In this document: in pieces, positions 39,329-51,079 of the stretch
Layout of the letters: each line of letters begins with the position of its first letter
Position numbering within the stretch: the stretch's first letter is position 1
Origin: Posidonia oceanica
Taxonomy: Eukaryota; Streptophyta; Magnoliopsida; Alismatales; Posidoniaceae
Assembly: GCA_037176725.1 (NCBI GenBank)
Contig: JAZBRS010000077.1
Coordinates: 5,952,001 to 6,016,000, forward strand
Direction: 5' to 3'
DNA length: 64,000 bases
The notes under the pieces: generated by a model
The model's database searches: none
The model's input: the letters and a program-made list of their open reading frames with translations, nothing else
What the model was told of the DNA's origin: nothing
Made by a program: the position numbers and the translations under genes

Positions 39329-42300
39329 TGTAGTAATCCTGAATTCTGATCATCCATGCACGATACCAAAGCTCGCATGCACCGATCAAAATAGGCTCAC
39401 TATATGCAACAGGATCCGAGGAAAGAAACTTGACTCGGAAACACTGGCAAAAGAAGAAAAAGAAATGATAAGACAAATCAGAGTCGCCACCAGGTCTATT
39501 GAATTGGGAGACAGGGAAAACCAAGGGTAAAGCATGAAAAGACATGCAAAATCGGATGCAAAGAGGGGGCAAAGGGATGCAATGCTAAGCTTTGCTATGC
39601 TATGCTATGACTCATGCCTAGGATAACGGAAAGGTTGATGTGAGCCAAGAGAAAGGGCAAAGACTCCTGTTACGCACGGGGAAGGTGTTAGGCACCCCCG
39701 ATACGTCCGAGAATCGGTCTTTCTTAGGCAATCTCGCGCTAATGCAGGGAAATGCTAGCCTAATGCCTAAGTGCAATGAATGTCTACCTGCTATGCATGG
39801 GAAATAAACGTGCTATCTATGTGCTCAGCAACGCTGCTAGTGTTTCGAACTGGGCAGACCCTGGTTCGTGTGAACCCCTAGGCAGTAAGCATCATAGCCC
39901 TAATGCAAATGTAGGCAATAAAACAAAACTACAGGGAAAACCAGGCAATGCAAATGACATGCAAGAGATAAAGCAAAACGGGCGCAAAAAATGGTGTGAA
40001 AGCGCGGAAAACGAGGTGAAAGTGCAGAAAGCGATGCGAAAGCATGGAAAACGATGCAAGGCACGGAAAACAATGCAAGGCATGGAAAATGAGGCGAAAG
40101 CGAGGTGCAAAACCAAAATAGGGGTTAGGCAGCATGCATGGGGGTAGCAGTAGGTATTAGGAACGATAAAACACGGAAATCGGTGAACAAAACAAGATTA
40201 GCATTTTTAAAAATCAAATCTAACCAACTGCAAGCGTTGGACGCTAGCAACAATGGCGTCCAACGTTGGACGCTGCCACTGCTGGCGTCCAACACCTGCT
40301 GGTGGCAGACAGCATGCAACCTTTTAAAAAATGATGCACTCTAGCTATATAGATGCAGTACAGATGCAGAAATGCAGCTAGATGGGTGCATGACATGCAG
40401 GACTAACCTGACAGAAGATCAGAAGAGGAATCAGAGCAAGGGGCAAGCTAGGATCAAGGATCAAAGCAAGCAGGGTGCTGGATGCCTGTGGGCATGGCAT
40501 CCAACGTTAGACGCCAGAGGGACAGGCGTCCAACATAGGAAAGAAGAAAACAAGGCGAAAAAGCATACAGATGACAAATAGAAAATGGGAACATGCATTA
40601 GGGCTACTGGGGATAAACATAGATTGAGCATACAAGCATGGGATCACACAAAAAAAAAATCAAAACTTACCATCTACAACCTGTGCCAGGCATGAAGCAC
40701 AACCAAGATGTTGGACGTAAGCTGAGCCGGCGTCCATTGTTGGACGCCTGCACCAGCAGCGTACAACGCCCTGGGAGGCACAAACACACAAGAAACTTGC
40801 AAAAAACAAGCATATGAACTAAGGAAGCCATGGAATAATTACAAAGGAAGCTAAGCATGCATGTAAACGTAGGAAACATGTAAACAAGGAAGATCAGAGC
40901 ATCATGCAAGTTGAAGGAAACAAGGCAAGGGAGCAGGGCCATCAGACACTGGAGATAGCAGCATCCAACGTTGGACGCTGAGGCCTCTGGCATCCAACGC
41001 CTGCAGAATGCAAACCCACCTGTGCTAAGGGGGAGCTCAGCTTTAAACCCCACCTATTTGCATGCAAACTTCTAAGACATGCCAGAGCAAAAACAAACAT
41101 TCATTGCAAGCATTTAATCCAAGAGAACAAATGAAAAGAAAGCATGTATGGAAATAAAAGATTAAAAACTTGCAAAAAGGAGCATGCAACTTGAAAGGAT
41201 TCTAGCAAACCTAAGCATGGTTGCCATAGGGGCCAGGCATCTCTAAGCATACATGGAGCATGAATAAGCATAAAAAAGAGGCAAGGTGCAAGCATGGCAG
41301 TAAAGTAAAGTTAACAGAAACGTTGGATGCGGCTCACCCAGGCGTCCAACGCAGGCAGAAAGCAAGCAGACCTAAAGCATGCAAAACTGGTCTAAAATAG
41401 GATCAAAGCATGGCATAGGCATGGCATAGCATTTGAAAGCTTGTAAAGGAGGCATGCAACATAAACTCACAGAAACAAACCAACAGTAGAGCATGGAAAG
41501 CATTAGAATAAGAGCAAAGGAAAACAGGGTGTTGGACGCTGGCCACTGCCGCGTCCAACGTTGGACGCGCCAGCTAGTGCGTCCAACACATTGAAGATTA
41601 TTTCAGCCAAGCGAGGCCGCCAAAACGATCCAAAACTCAATGAAAGCTTGCTAATGAGCAAGAGTGGTTGACAACTAGCATGGTGGTATGCTTGGTGCCA
41701 AGAATAGGCGAGTGGATTGCTCCACCCACCTCCTCCTCCTCATCGCCGGAAAACCAAGCGATGGAGGGGTGTGTGCTGTGCTAAGATGCATGGAAAGCAT
41801 GGGGAAACACTCAACCTAGCATGTATGAGCTACGGGGATAGAGAACCTACTTGGTTGTGGCCTGGAACGGCGTGTCGACCTCCTTCACCAGCGCTACGGA
41901 AGTGGTGGCGGAGCTGACTCCGGTGAGGTCTTGCGGCCAGCTGGAGACATGGGAGAAGGCGGCGAAGGGTCCGGGAGGAAGGTGGATACTTCGTCTTTGC
42001 TCTAGAGGTGGAGAATTGCAAAAAGAGTGGGTGTGCTGGTCTAGGTGTTCTGCCAAAGATGGGTGGTTAGGCTGGTTTTGCTGAATGGGTGCTTGGGTTT
42101 TGCTGCCGAATTGCAGCGGCTTGGGCGGGAATTGCAGGCGAATGGCAGAGGTTCTGGGTGAGTGGGAGGCACGAGGATGGCAGGAAGGGGCATGGGCATG
42201 CCAGAGGGTGGCGACGGAGCTGCTGGGGTGGCTGACAGAGGCGGCAGGTGGCAATGAGGGCTGAGATGGAAATGATGGGTAGCATGGGTAGTTACTCAGC

Positions 42301-42726
42301 CTTGGAAGGTAGTGGATGGCTTGGAGTGCAAGAGGGGACAAGTAGTAAGTGCGGGGAGGCGGTGGAGTGGACGGGAGGTGAGCTGAAGGAGGCGGAGCAA
42401 CCGCTGTTGCAACCGAGTCGTTGGACGCTAGAGTAGAAGGCGTCCAACGTTGGACGCTTGCACTGGGCACGTCCAACATTAGACGCTGCCTATTCCAGCG
42501 TACATCAAACCCAGTTGGCAAAAGGCTGAAAATGGGCTTAGGCTTGGGCTTAAAAGGGTTTAAAAAATGCAAAAAGGCTTGGGTTAAGGCTTGGGGTTTA
42601 GGTGAGGTTTTAGGCTTGGTTTTGGGGTAGAAATGGGCTAGTCAAAAGGAGAGTGCCGTTCCAGTGTCCAAACAAGCCTGCAAGAGAAATTGCCAACTTC
42701 CGGGCTGTCAGAATGGGGTGTCTACA
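39329..42726 (-). repeat. Element 3 left LTR (LTR B, 3' LTR)
   Basis: 3398 bp, starting TGTAGTAATCC and ending TGTCTACA on the plus strand. Same family as LTRs A, C and D. Shared blocks at 39656-39700 and 39481-39492. Long open frames on its sense strand are Pro/Ser-rich and do not keep a start or end between copies. Confidence 0.88.
40235..42505. repeat. GTTGGACGC half-site clusters in LTR B
   Basis: Clusters at 40235-40293, 40477-40535, 40709-40769, 40945-40999, 41320-41351, 41530-41588 and 42420-42505, the same seven positions as in LTR D. The first four are spaced about 230-240 bp. Confidence 0.85.
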
Positions 42727-42740
42727 GATGCCCCTCCCTC
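42727..42740 (-). other. Polypurine tract of Element 3
   Basis: The minus strand reads GAGGGAGGGGCATC directly before the 3' LTR. Confidence 0.75.
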
Positions 42741-44290
42741 AGCGAGGTCAAGCGTAGTGAGACCGCAGCTCAGGGTAGACAAGACACCCTACCTGACGCC
42801 GACAGGAGCGCAAATTGCTGTTGGCGTGAGTCATTTATCCGGCGGACACACTGGAAATCATGACTCAATGCCACAATGCAGATGCAAATGTAGGATGCTA
42901 ATGCGATGCGATGCATGCTATTGTAGAAGTTAGTGCAGATGTTATGTTAGTGCAGATGTTAGTGCAGAACTGGTTTGCGATGCGAATGCCGACACTGAAC
43001 TAGTATGAACTAGTGCGCGTGCGAGTGCTGTGCATGGGGAGTTGCTATGCTGATGCATGGTGAGTGCTGGCACTAATGCTGATGCTGATGCATGGTGCTT
43101 GCTGTGCTTGTGAGTGCTAATGCTTGAGTGCCTGCCATGCTTGAGAGTGCTAATGCTTGAAAGTGCAGGTGCTAATGCTGTGCGTGCTAGTGCTAATGCT
43201 GGGGCAGTGATGCATGCGAGGAGAAGCAAGGGGTTCTATAGAGCAATGTGGCAAGTTGGCTGCTTGTCCCAACTTGCGCAAAAAGCTGCTCTGGGAGGGC
43301 TAATGCGCTTGCCGCTTGGGCAGGTTGGCTGCTAGTCCAGGGGAGACCAAGGGTCCTTGTCCGTTCGGGACAAGTGAAACAAGCTGAAGCTCGCGAGGCC
43401 GCGAGAAGGAGAAAATGCTTGCCTCCAAGTGAGGCAACAGGCAGGCGAAAAGGCAGAAGGGGCAATGCAATGCAGAGGAGGTCCTAGGCAATGCAATGCA
43501 GAGGAGGTCCTAAGCAATGCAAGAAAGTGAATGCAAATGCAGATGAATGCAAACACTAGAATGTTGTGCAAATGGTATGCCTATGCTAATGCTTACTGCG
43601 CTGTGCTCCTCTAGGGGAAAGCGGGATGGTGCACGCACGTGGAAAAGTGGAAATGCAATGCAATGCTGTCGCTGGCCAATGCAAGTAGGCTGAGCAACAG
43701 GGGTGCCATTCGCAAAGCTCAGCTGTAGACGAATGGCAATGCAAGTGCATGGGATACAGTAGAAAGTAAACATGCTAAAAGTAAAGCAGGGGATGTGCAT
43801 GCAATGGCGGCTACGAAAAAACCCGGGAAAGCGGAATGCGGAAGTTGGTGTAAGGACCAAAGAGGAGTGGCAGCGCAATAAGGGTACAATGCATGAGATG
43901 TTATGCTGTGGGATGCAAGGTATGTAGCGGAATGCCGGGCACGCGGAACCGAGAAAACGATCCCAAGGCCGCACACTAATGCGGGTGCCATCCAAGGCCG
44001 GTAAGCTGCGAAAGTTCTGCGGGTGCCGAGGGTGTTACCTTAAGCAATACACGAACCAGGGGTTCGGATCCTAAGCATGCAATGTCCGTGTAATGATGAG
44101 ATGTAATACTAGGACTGACTCTACAAGGAGATACAAAGAAGCTACATGATGCTATGCAATGCGAATGCTGTGAAATGCGGTGTACAAATAGTGGAACATA
44201 GGGCACGCGAAACTGGGAAAACGATCCTGGTCGCGCGATGTCCGCGAGATGATGAAATGCTAATGCCATGCAACAAAATGCTATTATACT
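42741..44290. other. Non-coding internal region, Element 3
   Basis: Matches Element 2 at 48645-50200. 42890-43210 is a degenerate run of AATGCTGATGC / GTGCTAATGC words. 43250-43470 and 49190-49400 share CTTGCGCAAAA, TAGTCCAGGGGAGACCAAGG and GGGACAAG. No domain seen on either strand. The 161-codon frame at 43510-43995 is not kept in the sister copy. Confidence 0.55.
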
Positions 44291-44299
44291 AAGATGAAA

Positions 44300-45000
44300 T
44301 GGGTGATAGTTTAACAGACCTATCGCTGGATAGTTAGGGCTATCAGCCCGCGAGGAGTTAACGAACTCATCAACAGATAGTTGGGGCTATCAGCCCGCGG
44401 ATGGTGACAGGCCAGCGAGTCTGTCAGGCAAGAGGGGTGATTACAAGTGGGACAGCTTGTAATCACGAATGCAACGGGAATACCATACCCAAAGGTGTGG
44501 CAGAGGTCCGTAGACGCTCCTGTAACAGTTAGGGATGTTATCCCAAATGCAGATGGAAATGGGATACCAAGGGGCAGCCGAAGTGCCCCTAGCATCAAAA
44601 TGCAAGGCGGAGACAACACTAATGGGTTTGTCAGCCGAGTAGTTAGGGCTACTAGCTTGAATGCAGTGGGATGGACGTAAGGGCTCACCGTGCAAAGTGC
44701 AATGACGGTGGGGGATGCAATGGAATAATGCAAATGCAAGGTGATAAGTTGACGGACTTATCGCCGAATAGTTGGGGATATCAGCCCAAATGCAACGCGG
44801 ATATGTGGGATGACATTTTAACGGGCGTCAATTGAGCAGTTAGGGCTGCCAGCCCGATGCAGAGGAATGCAGAGTGATAGGTTAACGGATCCATCGCCGA
44901 GTAGTTAGGGCTGCCAGCCTAGATGCAGAAATGATGGCATGATAAAATGATAGGTTAACGGACCCATCACCGAGCAGTTAGGACTGCCAGCCCGGATGCA
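44300..45000. repeat. Two-hairpin modules, Element 3
   Basis: Modules at about 44303-44350, 44354-44400, 44611-44660, 44743-44788, 44809-44856, 44875-44921 and 44948-44995. The loop words TTAACGG / TTGACGG and GTTAGGGC stay the same while stems differ: GATAAGT..ACTTATC, GAGTT..AACTC, GATAG..CTATC, GCAG..CTGC. A separate strong hairpin at about 44434-44463 has arms GTGATTACAAG and CTTGTAATCAC around 8 bases. Confidence 0.78.
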
Positions 45001-45129
45001 GAATGATGCAGAAAGGAAACAAGAACCCATTGTGATAGGCATGCAATGGTCTTAGTGCGGGCATGCTTCGCGGCGTCATGAGGTGACAAACGAGGTACAT
45101 GCCGGTCATCACGGACCTACCCAAGCGGA

Positions 45130-45556
45130 AGGCGGCAAAATTTGAAAACCGTAGAGCTTCTGAGCGAGGCAGGCAAAAATGCTCATCCTTGGCTCCGATT
45201 TTCGAAAACAGGGAGAAGGGAAGAAGGTAAAAATATATTACAGCATGCATGTTTTGGTGGCTTTGGACTCAAAGCAGCTGTACCATGAGGATGCTTCTGC
45301 GGTCCCTGTCACAGGAGATCTCGATCCTCGAGAGACGCCATGCCGAGTTGTGGTCGGTGGCTCTCTTTCTCATTCTTGGCACGAGATGAGGCCTCAGCTT
45401 TGCAGAGTATAGCCTTCGGCTGTAGGGTAGCAGAAGCGTCGGATGTAGCTTCTTAGCCTCCATCTCAATTCTTCGGGGACCAGCTATCGCTTTTGATGCA
45501 CACAAAGTAGATCTTTCTTTTCCCCTTATGAGTGACTGGAGTTGCATCTAGCCTGC
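45130..45556. other. Conserved non-coding internal block, Element 3 (left part)
   Basis: Same landmarks as at 33200-34210. It breaks at CCTGC (45552-45556), the insertion site of Element 2, and resumes at 59488. Confidence 0.7.
45552..45556. repeat. Target site duplication of Element 2, left copy
   Basis: CCTGC, identical to 59483-59487 beyond the right LTR. Confidence 0.9.
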
Positions 45557-48500
45557 TGTAGTAATCCTGAAATATCAAATCCATGCACGATACCAAAGCT
45601 CGCATGCACCGATCAAAATAGGCTCACTATATGTGGCAAGATCTGAGAGAAGAAACACGACTCAGAAATGCTGGCAAAAGAAAAGAAAAGATGATAAGAC
45701 AAAATCGGAGTCGCCACCAGGTCTATTGAATTGGAAGACAGGGAAAACCGGGGGTAATACATGAAACGACATGTAAAACCAGATGCGAAGAAGGGGCAAA
45801 GGGATGCAATGCTAAGCTAAATTATGCTATGCCATGTTATGCTATGACTCATGCCTAGGATAAAGGAAAGGTCGATGCGAGCCAAGAGAAAGGGCAAGGA
45901 CTCTTGTTACGCACGGGGAAGGTGTTAGGCACCCCCGATACGTCCGAGAGTTGGTCTTTCTTAGGCAATCTCGCGCTAATGCAGGGAAATGCTAGCCTAA
46001 TGCCTAAATGCCATGAATGCCTACCTGCTATGCATGGGAAATAAACATGCTATCTATGTGCTCAGCAACGTTGCTAGTGTTCCGAACTGGACAGACCTTG
46101 GTTCATGAGAACTCCTATGCAATAAGCATCATAGGCCTAAATGCAGATGCAGGGGATAAAGCAAAACTGCAAGGAAAACCAAGCAAGGCAAACGGCATGC
46201 AAGTGATAAAGCAATGCAGAGCAGAAAACGGTGCGAAATGCGGAAAACAATGCAAGGCATGGAAAACGAGGTGAAAGCAGGGTGCGAAACCAAAACAAGG
46301 GCTAGGAAGCATGCATAGGGGTTGCAGCAAGTATTAGAAGCCATAAAACGTGGAAAACGACGAGCGAAGCAAAGTTGGTGTTTTAAAACTGAGTCAAGCC
46401 AATTGCAAGCATTGGACGCTAGCAACAGCGGCGTCCAACGTTGGACACTGCCATTGTTGGCGTTCAACACCTGTTGGAGGCAGACTGCATGCAATTTTTA
46501 GAAATCAATGCATTCAAGCTATATGGATGCAATACAGATGCAGAAATGCAGCTAAATGGGTGCATGACATGCAGGACTAACCAAACAGAGGATTAGAGGA
46601 GGAATCAGAGCAAGGGGCAAGCCAGGATCAAGGATCAAAGCAAGCAGGTTGTTGGATGCCGTTGAGCATGGCGTCAACGTTAGATGCCAGAGTGACAGGC
46701 GTCTAACACAGGCCAGAAGACAGCAAGATAAGAAAGCATACAAAAGGCAAATAACAAATGGGAGCATGCATTAGGGCTACTGGGGATGAGCAGAGGGCAG
46801 ACATGCAAACAAGGGAAGCATAAGAAACCAATCAGACCTCACTTGTAGCATGTGCCAGGCTAGAGGCACAACCAGAACGTTGGACGCGAGCTAGGCCGGC
46901 GTCCAATGTTGGACGCTTGCACCAGCAGCATACAACGCCCTGGGAGGCACAACACACAAGAAGCTTGCATAAAATAGCAAATAAACTAATGAACGCTGAA
47001 GAACAGTTGCAAAGGAAGCTAAACATGCATGGAAACATAGGAGACATGTAAGAAAACAAATCAGAGCAACATGCAAACATCCATAAGCATGCATGGATGC
47101 AGGGGCGTTAGACGCTGGAGACACCAGCGTCCAATGTTGGACGCTGAAGCCTCTGGCGTCCAACGACCACTGCATGCAGACCTACCTGTACTAAAGGGGG
47201 ATCTCAGCTCTAACCCCACCTATATGCATGCAGACAAACTATGGCATACCATAGCAAAAGGAAGCATCCACAGCAAGCATCTAACTTATGGAAAGCAATA
47301 AAGAGGAAAGCATGCATAGGAGTATAGGATTAAAACTTTGCAAAAAGGAGCAAGCAACTTAAAAAGATCCTAGCAAACCTAAGCATGGTTTCCATAGGGG
47401 CCAGCATGGATCATAAGCAAATATAAAAAATAAGCAAGGTGTAAGCATGGCAGCAAGCTACAGCAAACAGAGGTGTTGGACGCTAGGTGAACCAGCGTCC
47501 AACGTTGGACGCGGCTCACCCAGGCGTCCGATGCAGGCAGGAAGCAAACAGACTTAAATCATGCAAAAAGACTTAGGCATGGATCAAAGCATGGATATAG
47601 GCATGGTATGACATCAGAGGGCATGCAAGGAAGACATACAGCATGGATTTACAAAATAACAAGCACTGAACTCTCTTCTGGCCACAAACCGTGGCCAAAA
47701 GGATTCAACAAAATGCGAAAATGCATGGGAACACTCAAACTAGCATGCATGACCTATGGGGATAGATAACTTACCTCGTCGCGGCTTGGAACGGTGTGTC
47801 GACCTCCTTCACCGGCGCTGCGGAAGTGGACGACAGGCTGACTCCGGCGTGCTCGTGCAGCTAGCTGGGGGCACGGGAGAGGTCGGCGAAGGGTTCGGAG
47901 TGGAGGTGGGTCTTTGGTCTTTCTCTGGAGATGGTTGAATTGCAAAAGGAATGGGCGTGCTGGTCTGTGTGTTCTGAGGAAGAAGGCTAGTTGGGCTGGT
48001 TTTGTGTGATGGGTGCTTGGGTTTTGCTGCCGAATTGCAGCGGCTTAGAATGGAATTGGCAGGCTTTGGCAGGGGCTTTGAGTGTGCTGAGGCCACGAGG
48101 ATGGCAGGAGGGGGCGTAGGCATGTCAGTCGGCCAGCGAAGGAGCTGCTGGGGGTTGACAGAGGCGGCAGGTGGCAGTGAGGAGATGAGAGAGCGGGAAT
48201 GGTGCTGAGGAGGAGAAGATGGGTAGTAATTGGGCTTTGGAAGGTAGTGGATGGCATGGAGTGTGAGAGGAGACGGGTAGTAAGTGCGGGCGGTGAGCCA
48301 AAGGGGGTGGAGCAGCCGTTGTTGCAACCGAGCTGTTGGACGTTGAAGTAGAGGGCATCCAACATTGGACGCTAGCACAGGACGCGTCCAACGTTGGATG
48401 CTTCCTATTCCAGCGTCCAATACACTCAGTTGGCAAAGGCTGCAAATGGGCTTGGGCTTGGGCCTAGGAAGGTTTTAAAAGGTGTAAAAAGGGCTTGGGG

Positions 48501-48630
48501 TTTTGGGTAAGGTTTTAGGCTAGGTTTTAGGGGTTGAAATGGGTTAGAAAAAGGAGTGCCATTCCAGAGTCCACACGAGCCTGCAGGAGAAAACAACCAA
48601 CTTTCGGGCTGTCAGAATGGGGTGTCTACT
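45557..48630 (-). repeat. Element 2 left LTR (LTR C, 3' LTR)
   Basis: 3074 bp. Left edge TGTAGTAATCC; right edge GTCTACT, with the last base changed. Compared with LTR D it lacks about 112 bp at 47664, including one whole half-site cluster. Shared blocks at 45891-45938 and 45707-45719. Confidence 0.9.
46410..48420. repeat. GTTGGACGC half-site clusters in LTR C
   Basis: Clusters at 46410-46469, 46650-46708, 46878-46938, 47106-47165, 47474-47531 and 48331-48420. The 47474 cluster extends into a longer imperfect inverted repeat: GGTGAACC and GGCTCACC flank the central palindrome. Confidence 0.86.
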
Positions 48631-48645
48631 GATGCCCCTCCCTGA
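48631..48645 (-). other. Polypurine tract of Element 2
   Basis: The minus strand reads CAGGGAGGGGCATC next to the 3' LTR. Confidence 0.75.
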
Positions 48646-50200
48646 GTGAGGTCAAGCGTAGCGAGACCGCTGCTCAGGGTAGACAAGACACCCTACCTGA
48701 CGCCGGCAGGAGCGCAAATTGCTGTTGGCATGAGTCACTTATCCTGCAGATTCATCGGAAATCATGACTCAATGCCACAATGCAATTGCAGATGTAGAAT
48801 GCTAATGCAATGCAATGCATGCTAATGCAGAAGTTAGTGCAGATGTTAAGTTAGATGTTAGTGCGGAACTGGTATGCGTTGCGAATGCCGACACTAAACT
48901 AGTTTGAACTAGTGCGCGTGCAAGTGCTGTGCATGGGGAGATGCTATGCTGATGCATGGTGATTGCAGGCACTAATGCCGATGCCGATGCATGGGGTGCT
49001 ATGCTGCAGATGCTGATGGTTGAGTGCTAATGCTTGAATGCTTGCAGGAGTGCTAATGCTTGGGTGCTAGTGCTTGAATGCCAATGCTTGAGAGTGCTAA
49101 TGCTGTGCGTGCTGGTGCTAGTGCTGCGGTAGTGTAGAGTGATGCATGGAGAAGAAGCAGGGGGTACTACAGTGCAATGCGGCAAGTTGGCTTCTTGTCC
49201 AAGCTTGCGCAAAATGCTGCTCCAGGAGGGCTAACGCGCTTGCCGCTTGGGCAGGCTGCTAGTCCAGGGGAGACCAAGGGCCCTTGTCTGTTCGGGACAA
49301 GTAAAACAAGCAGGAGCTCGCGAGGCCGTGAGAAGGGGAAAATGCTTGCCTCCCGGCGAGGCAGCAGACAGGCAGAAGAGGCATAAGGAGCAATGCAATG
49401 CAGAGGGGGATCCTAAGCAATGCAGGAGAGTGAATGCAAATGCAGATGAATGCAAACGCTAGAATGCTGTGCAAATGACATGCCTACGCTAACGCTTACT
49501 GCGCTGAAACTCCTCTGGGGGAAAGTGGGATGGTGCATGCACGTGGAAAAGTGGAAATGCAATGCAATGCTGTCGCTGGCCAATGTATGTAGGCCAAGCA
49601 ACGGGGGTGCCATTCGCAAAGCTCAGCTGTAGACGAATGGCGATGCAAGTGCATGGGATACAGCAAAAAGTAAATATGCTAAAAGTAAAGTAGGGGATGT
49701 GCATGCAGTGGCGGGTACTAAAAGACCAGGGAAAGCGGAATGCGGGAGTTGATGTAAGGACCACAGAGGAGTGGTAGCACAATAAGGGTACAATGCATGA
49801 GATGTTATGTAGTGGGATGCAGGGTATGCAACGGAACGCCGGGCACGCAGAACTGAGAAGGCGATCCTGGATTACGCACTACTGCGAGCATCATCCCGAG
49901 CCGGCAATGCTATAAAAAGAAGCATGCGAGCGACGAAGATGCTGCCTTAGGGAATACGTGAACCTGGGGTTCGGATCCAAAGCGCGTGATATCCGTGTGA
50001 TGATGAGATGCAATACTAGGACTGACTCTACAAGGTATACAAAGGAGCTATATGACGTTATGCAATGCGGATGCTGTGAGATGTAGTGTACTAAAAATGG
50101 AACGTAGGGCATGCGAAACTGGGAAAACGATCCTGGTCGCGCGATGTCCGTGAGATGATGAAATGCTAATGCCATGCAACAAAATGCTATTATACTAAAA
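48646..50200. other. Non-coding internal region, Element 2
   Basis: Parallel to 42741-44290. Holds degenerate TGCTAATGC runs (48800-49130) and the shared CTTGCGCAAAA block. No coding region supported. Confidence 0.55.
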
Positions 50201-50204
50201 TGAA

Positions 50205-50945
50205 ATGGGTGATAGGTTAACGGACCTATCGCCGGATAGTTAGGGCTATCAGCCCGCGGGGAGTTAACGGACTCACCACCGGATAGTTGGGGCTATCAGC
50301 CTGCGGATGGTGACAGGCCAGCGAGTCTGTCAGGCAAGAGGGGTGATTACGAGGGGGTCAGATTGTAGCCATGAATGCAACGGGAATACCATACCCGAAG
50401 GTCCGTAGACGCTCCTGTAACAGTTAGGGATGTCAGCCCAAATGCAGATGGAAATGGGATACCATGGGGTAGCTAAATAAAGATGCCCCTGGTATCAATG
50501 AACGAAACCAGGGGGCATCCAAATCGCCCCTGGCATCAAAATGCAAGGTGGAGACAACACTAACGGGTTTGTCAGTCGAGTAGTTAGGGTTACCAGCCCG
50601 AATGCAGTGAGATGGATGGAAGGGCTCACCGTGCAAAGTGCAATGATAGTGGGGGATGCAATGGAATAATGCAAATGTAAGGTGATAAGTTAACAGACTT
50701 ATCACCGAATAGTTGGGGATATTAGCCCGAATGCAATGCGGATATGCGGGATGACATTTTAACGGGCGTCAGCCGAGCAGTTAGAGCTGCCAGCCTGATG
50801 CAGAGGAATGCACAGTGATAGGTTAACGGACCCATCGCCGAGCAGTTAGGGCTGCCAACACGGATGCAGAAATGATGGCGCGATAAAATGATAGGTTGAT
50901 GGACCCATCGCCGAGAAGTTAGGGCTGCTAGCCTGGATGCAGAAT
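50205..50945. repeat. Two-hairpin modules, Element 2, first group
   Basis: At least six modules (about 50208-50257, 50260-50305, 50566-50600, 50683-50730, 50749-50866, 50889-50937). Example: GATAGGT TAACGG ACCTATC, then GCCG, then GATAG TTAGGG CTATC, then AGCCCG. The GTGATTAC hairpin of Element 3 is partly decayed here (50343). A GCCCCTGGT..ACCAGGGGGC inverted pair lies at about 50483-50518. Confidence 0.78.
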
Positions 50946-51079
50946 GATGCAGAAAGGAAACAGGAACCCATCGTGATAGGCGTGCAATGGTCTTAGCGTG
51001 GGCATGCTTCGTGGCATCACGAGGTGACAAACGAGGTACATACCGGTCATCATGGACCTACCCACGCGGTGGGTGGCAA

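Noticed and set aside
41847..42572. 241-codon Pro/Ser-rich protein (and relatives at 47809-48420 and 58641-59288)
   Set aside because: Lies in LTR sequence; frame openness comes from composition and from the stop-free palindrome. Start and end differ between copies and no domain is seen.
43510..43995. 161-codon minus-strand ORF in Element 3
   Set aside because: The matching interval in Element 2 (about 49413-49782) breaks into different frames; Ser/His/Phe-rich composition without a domain.
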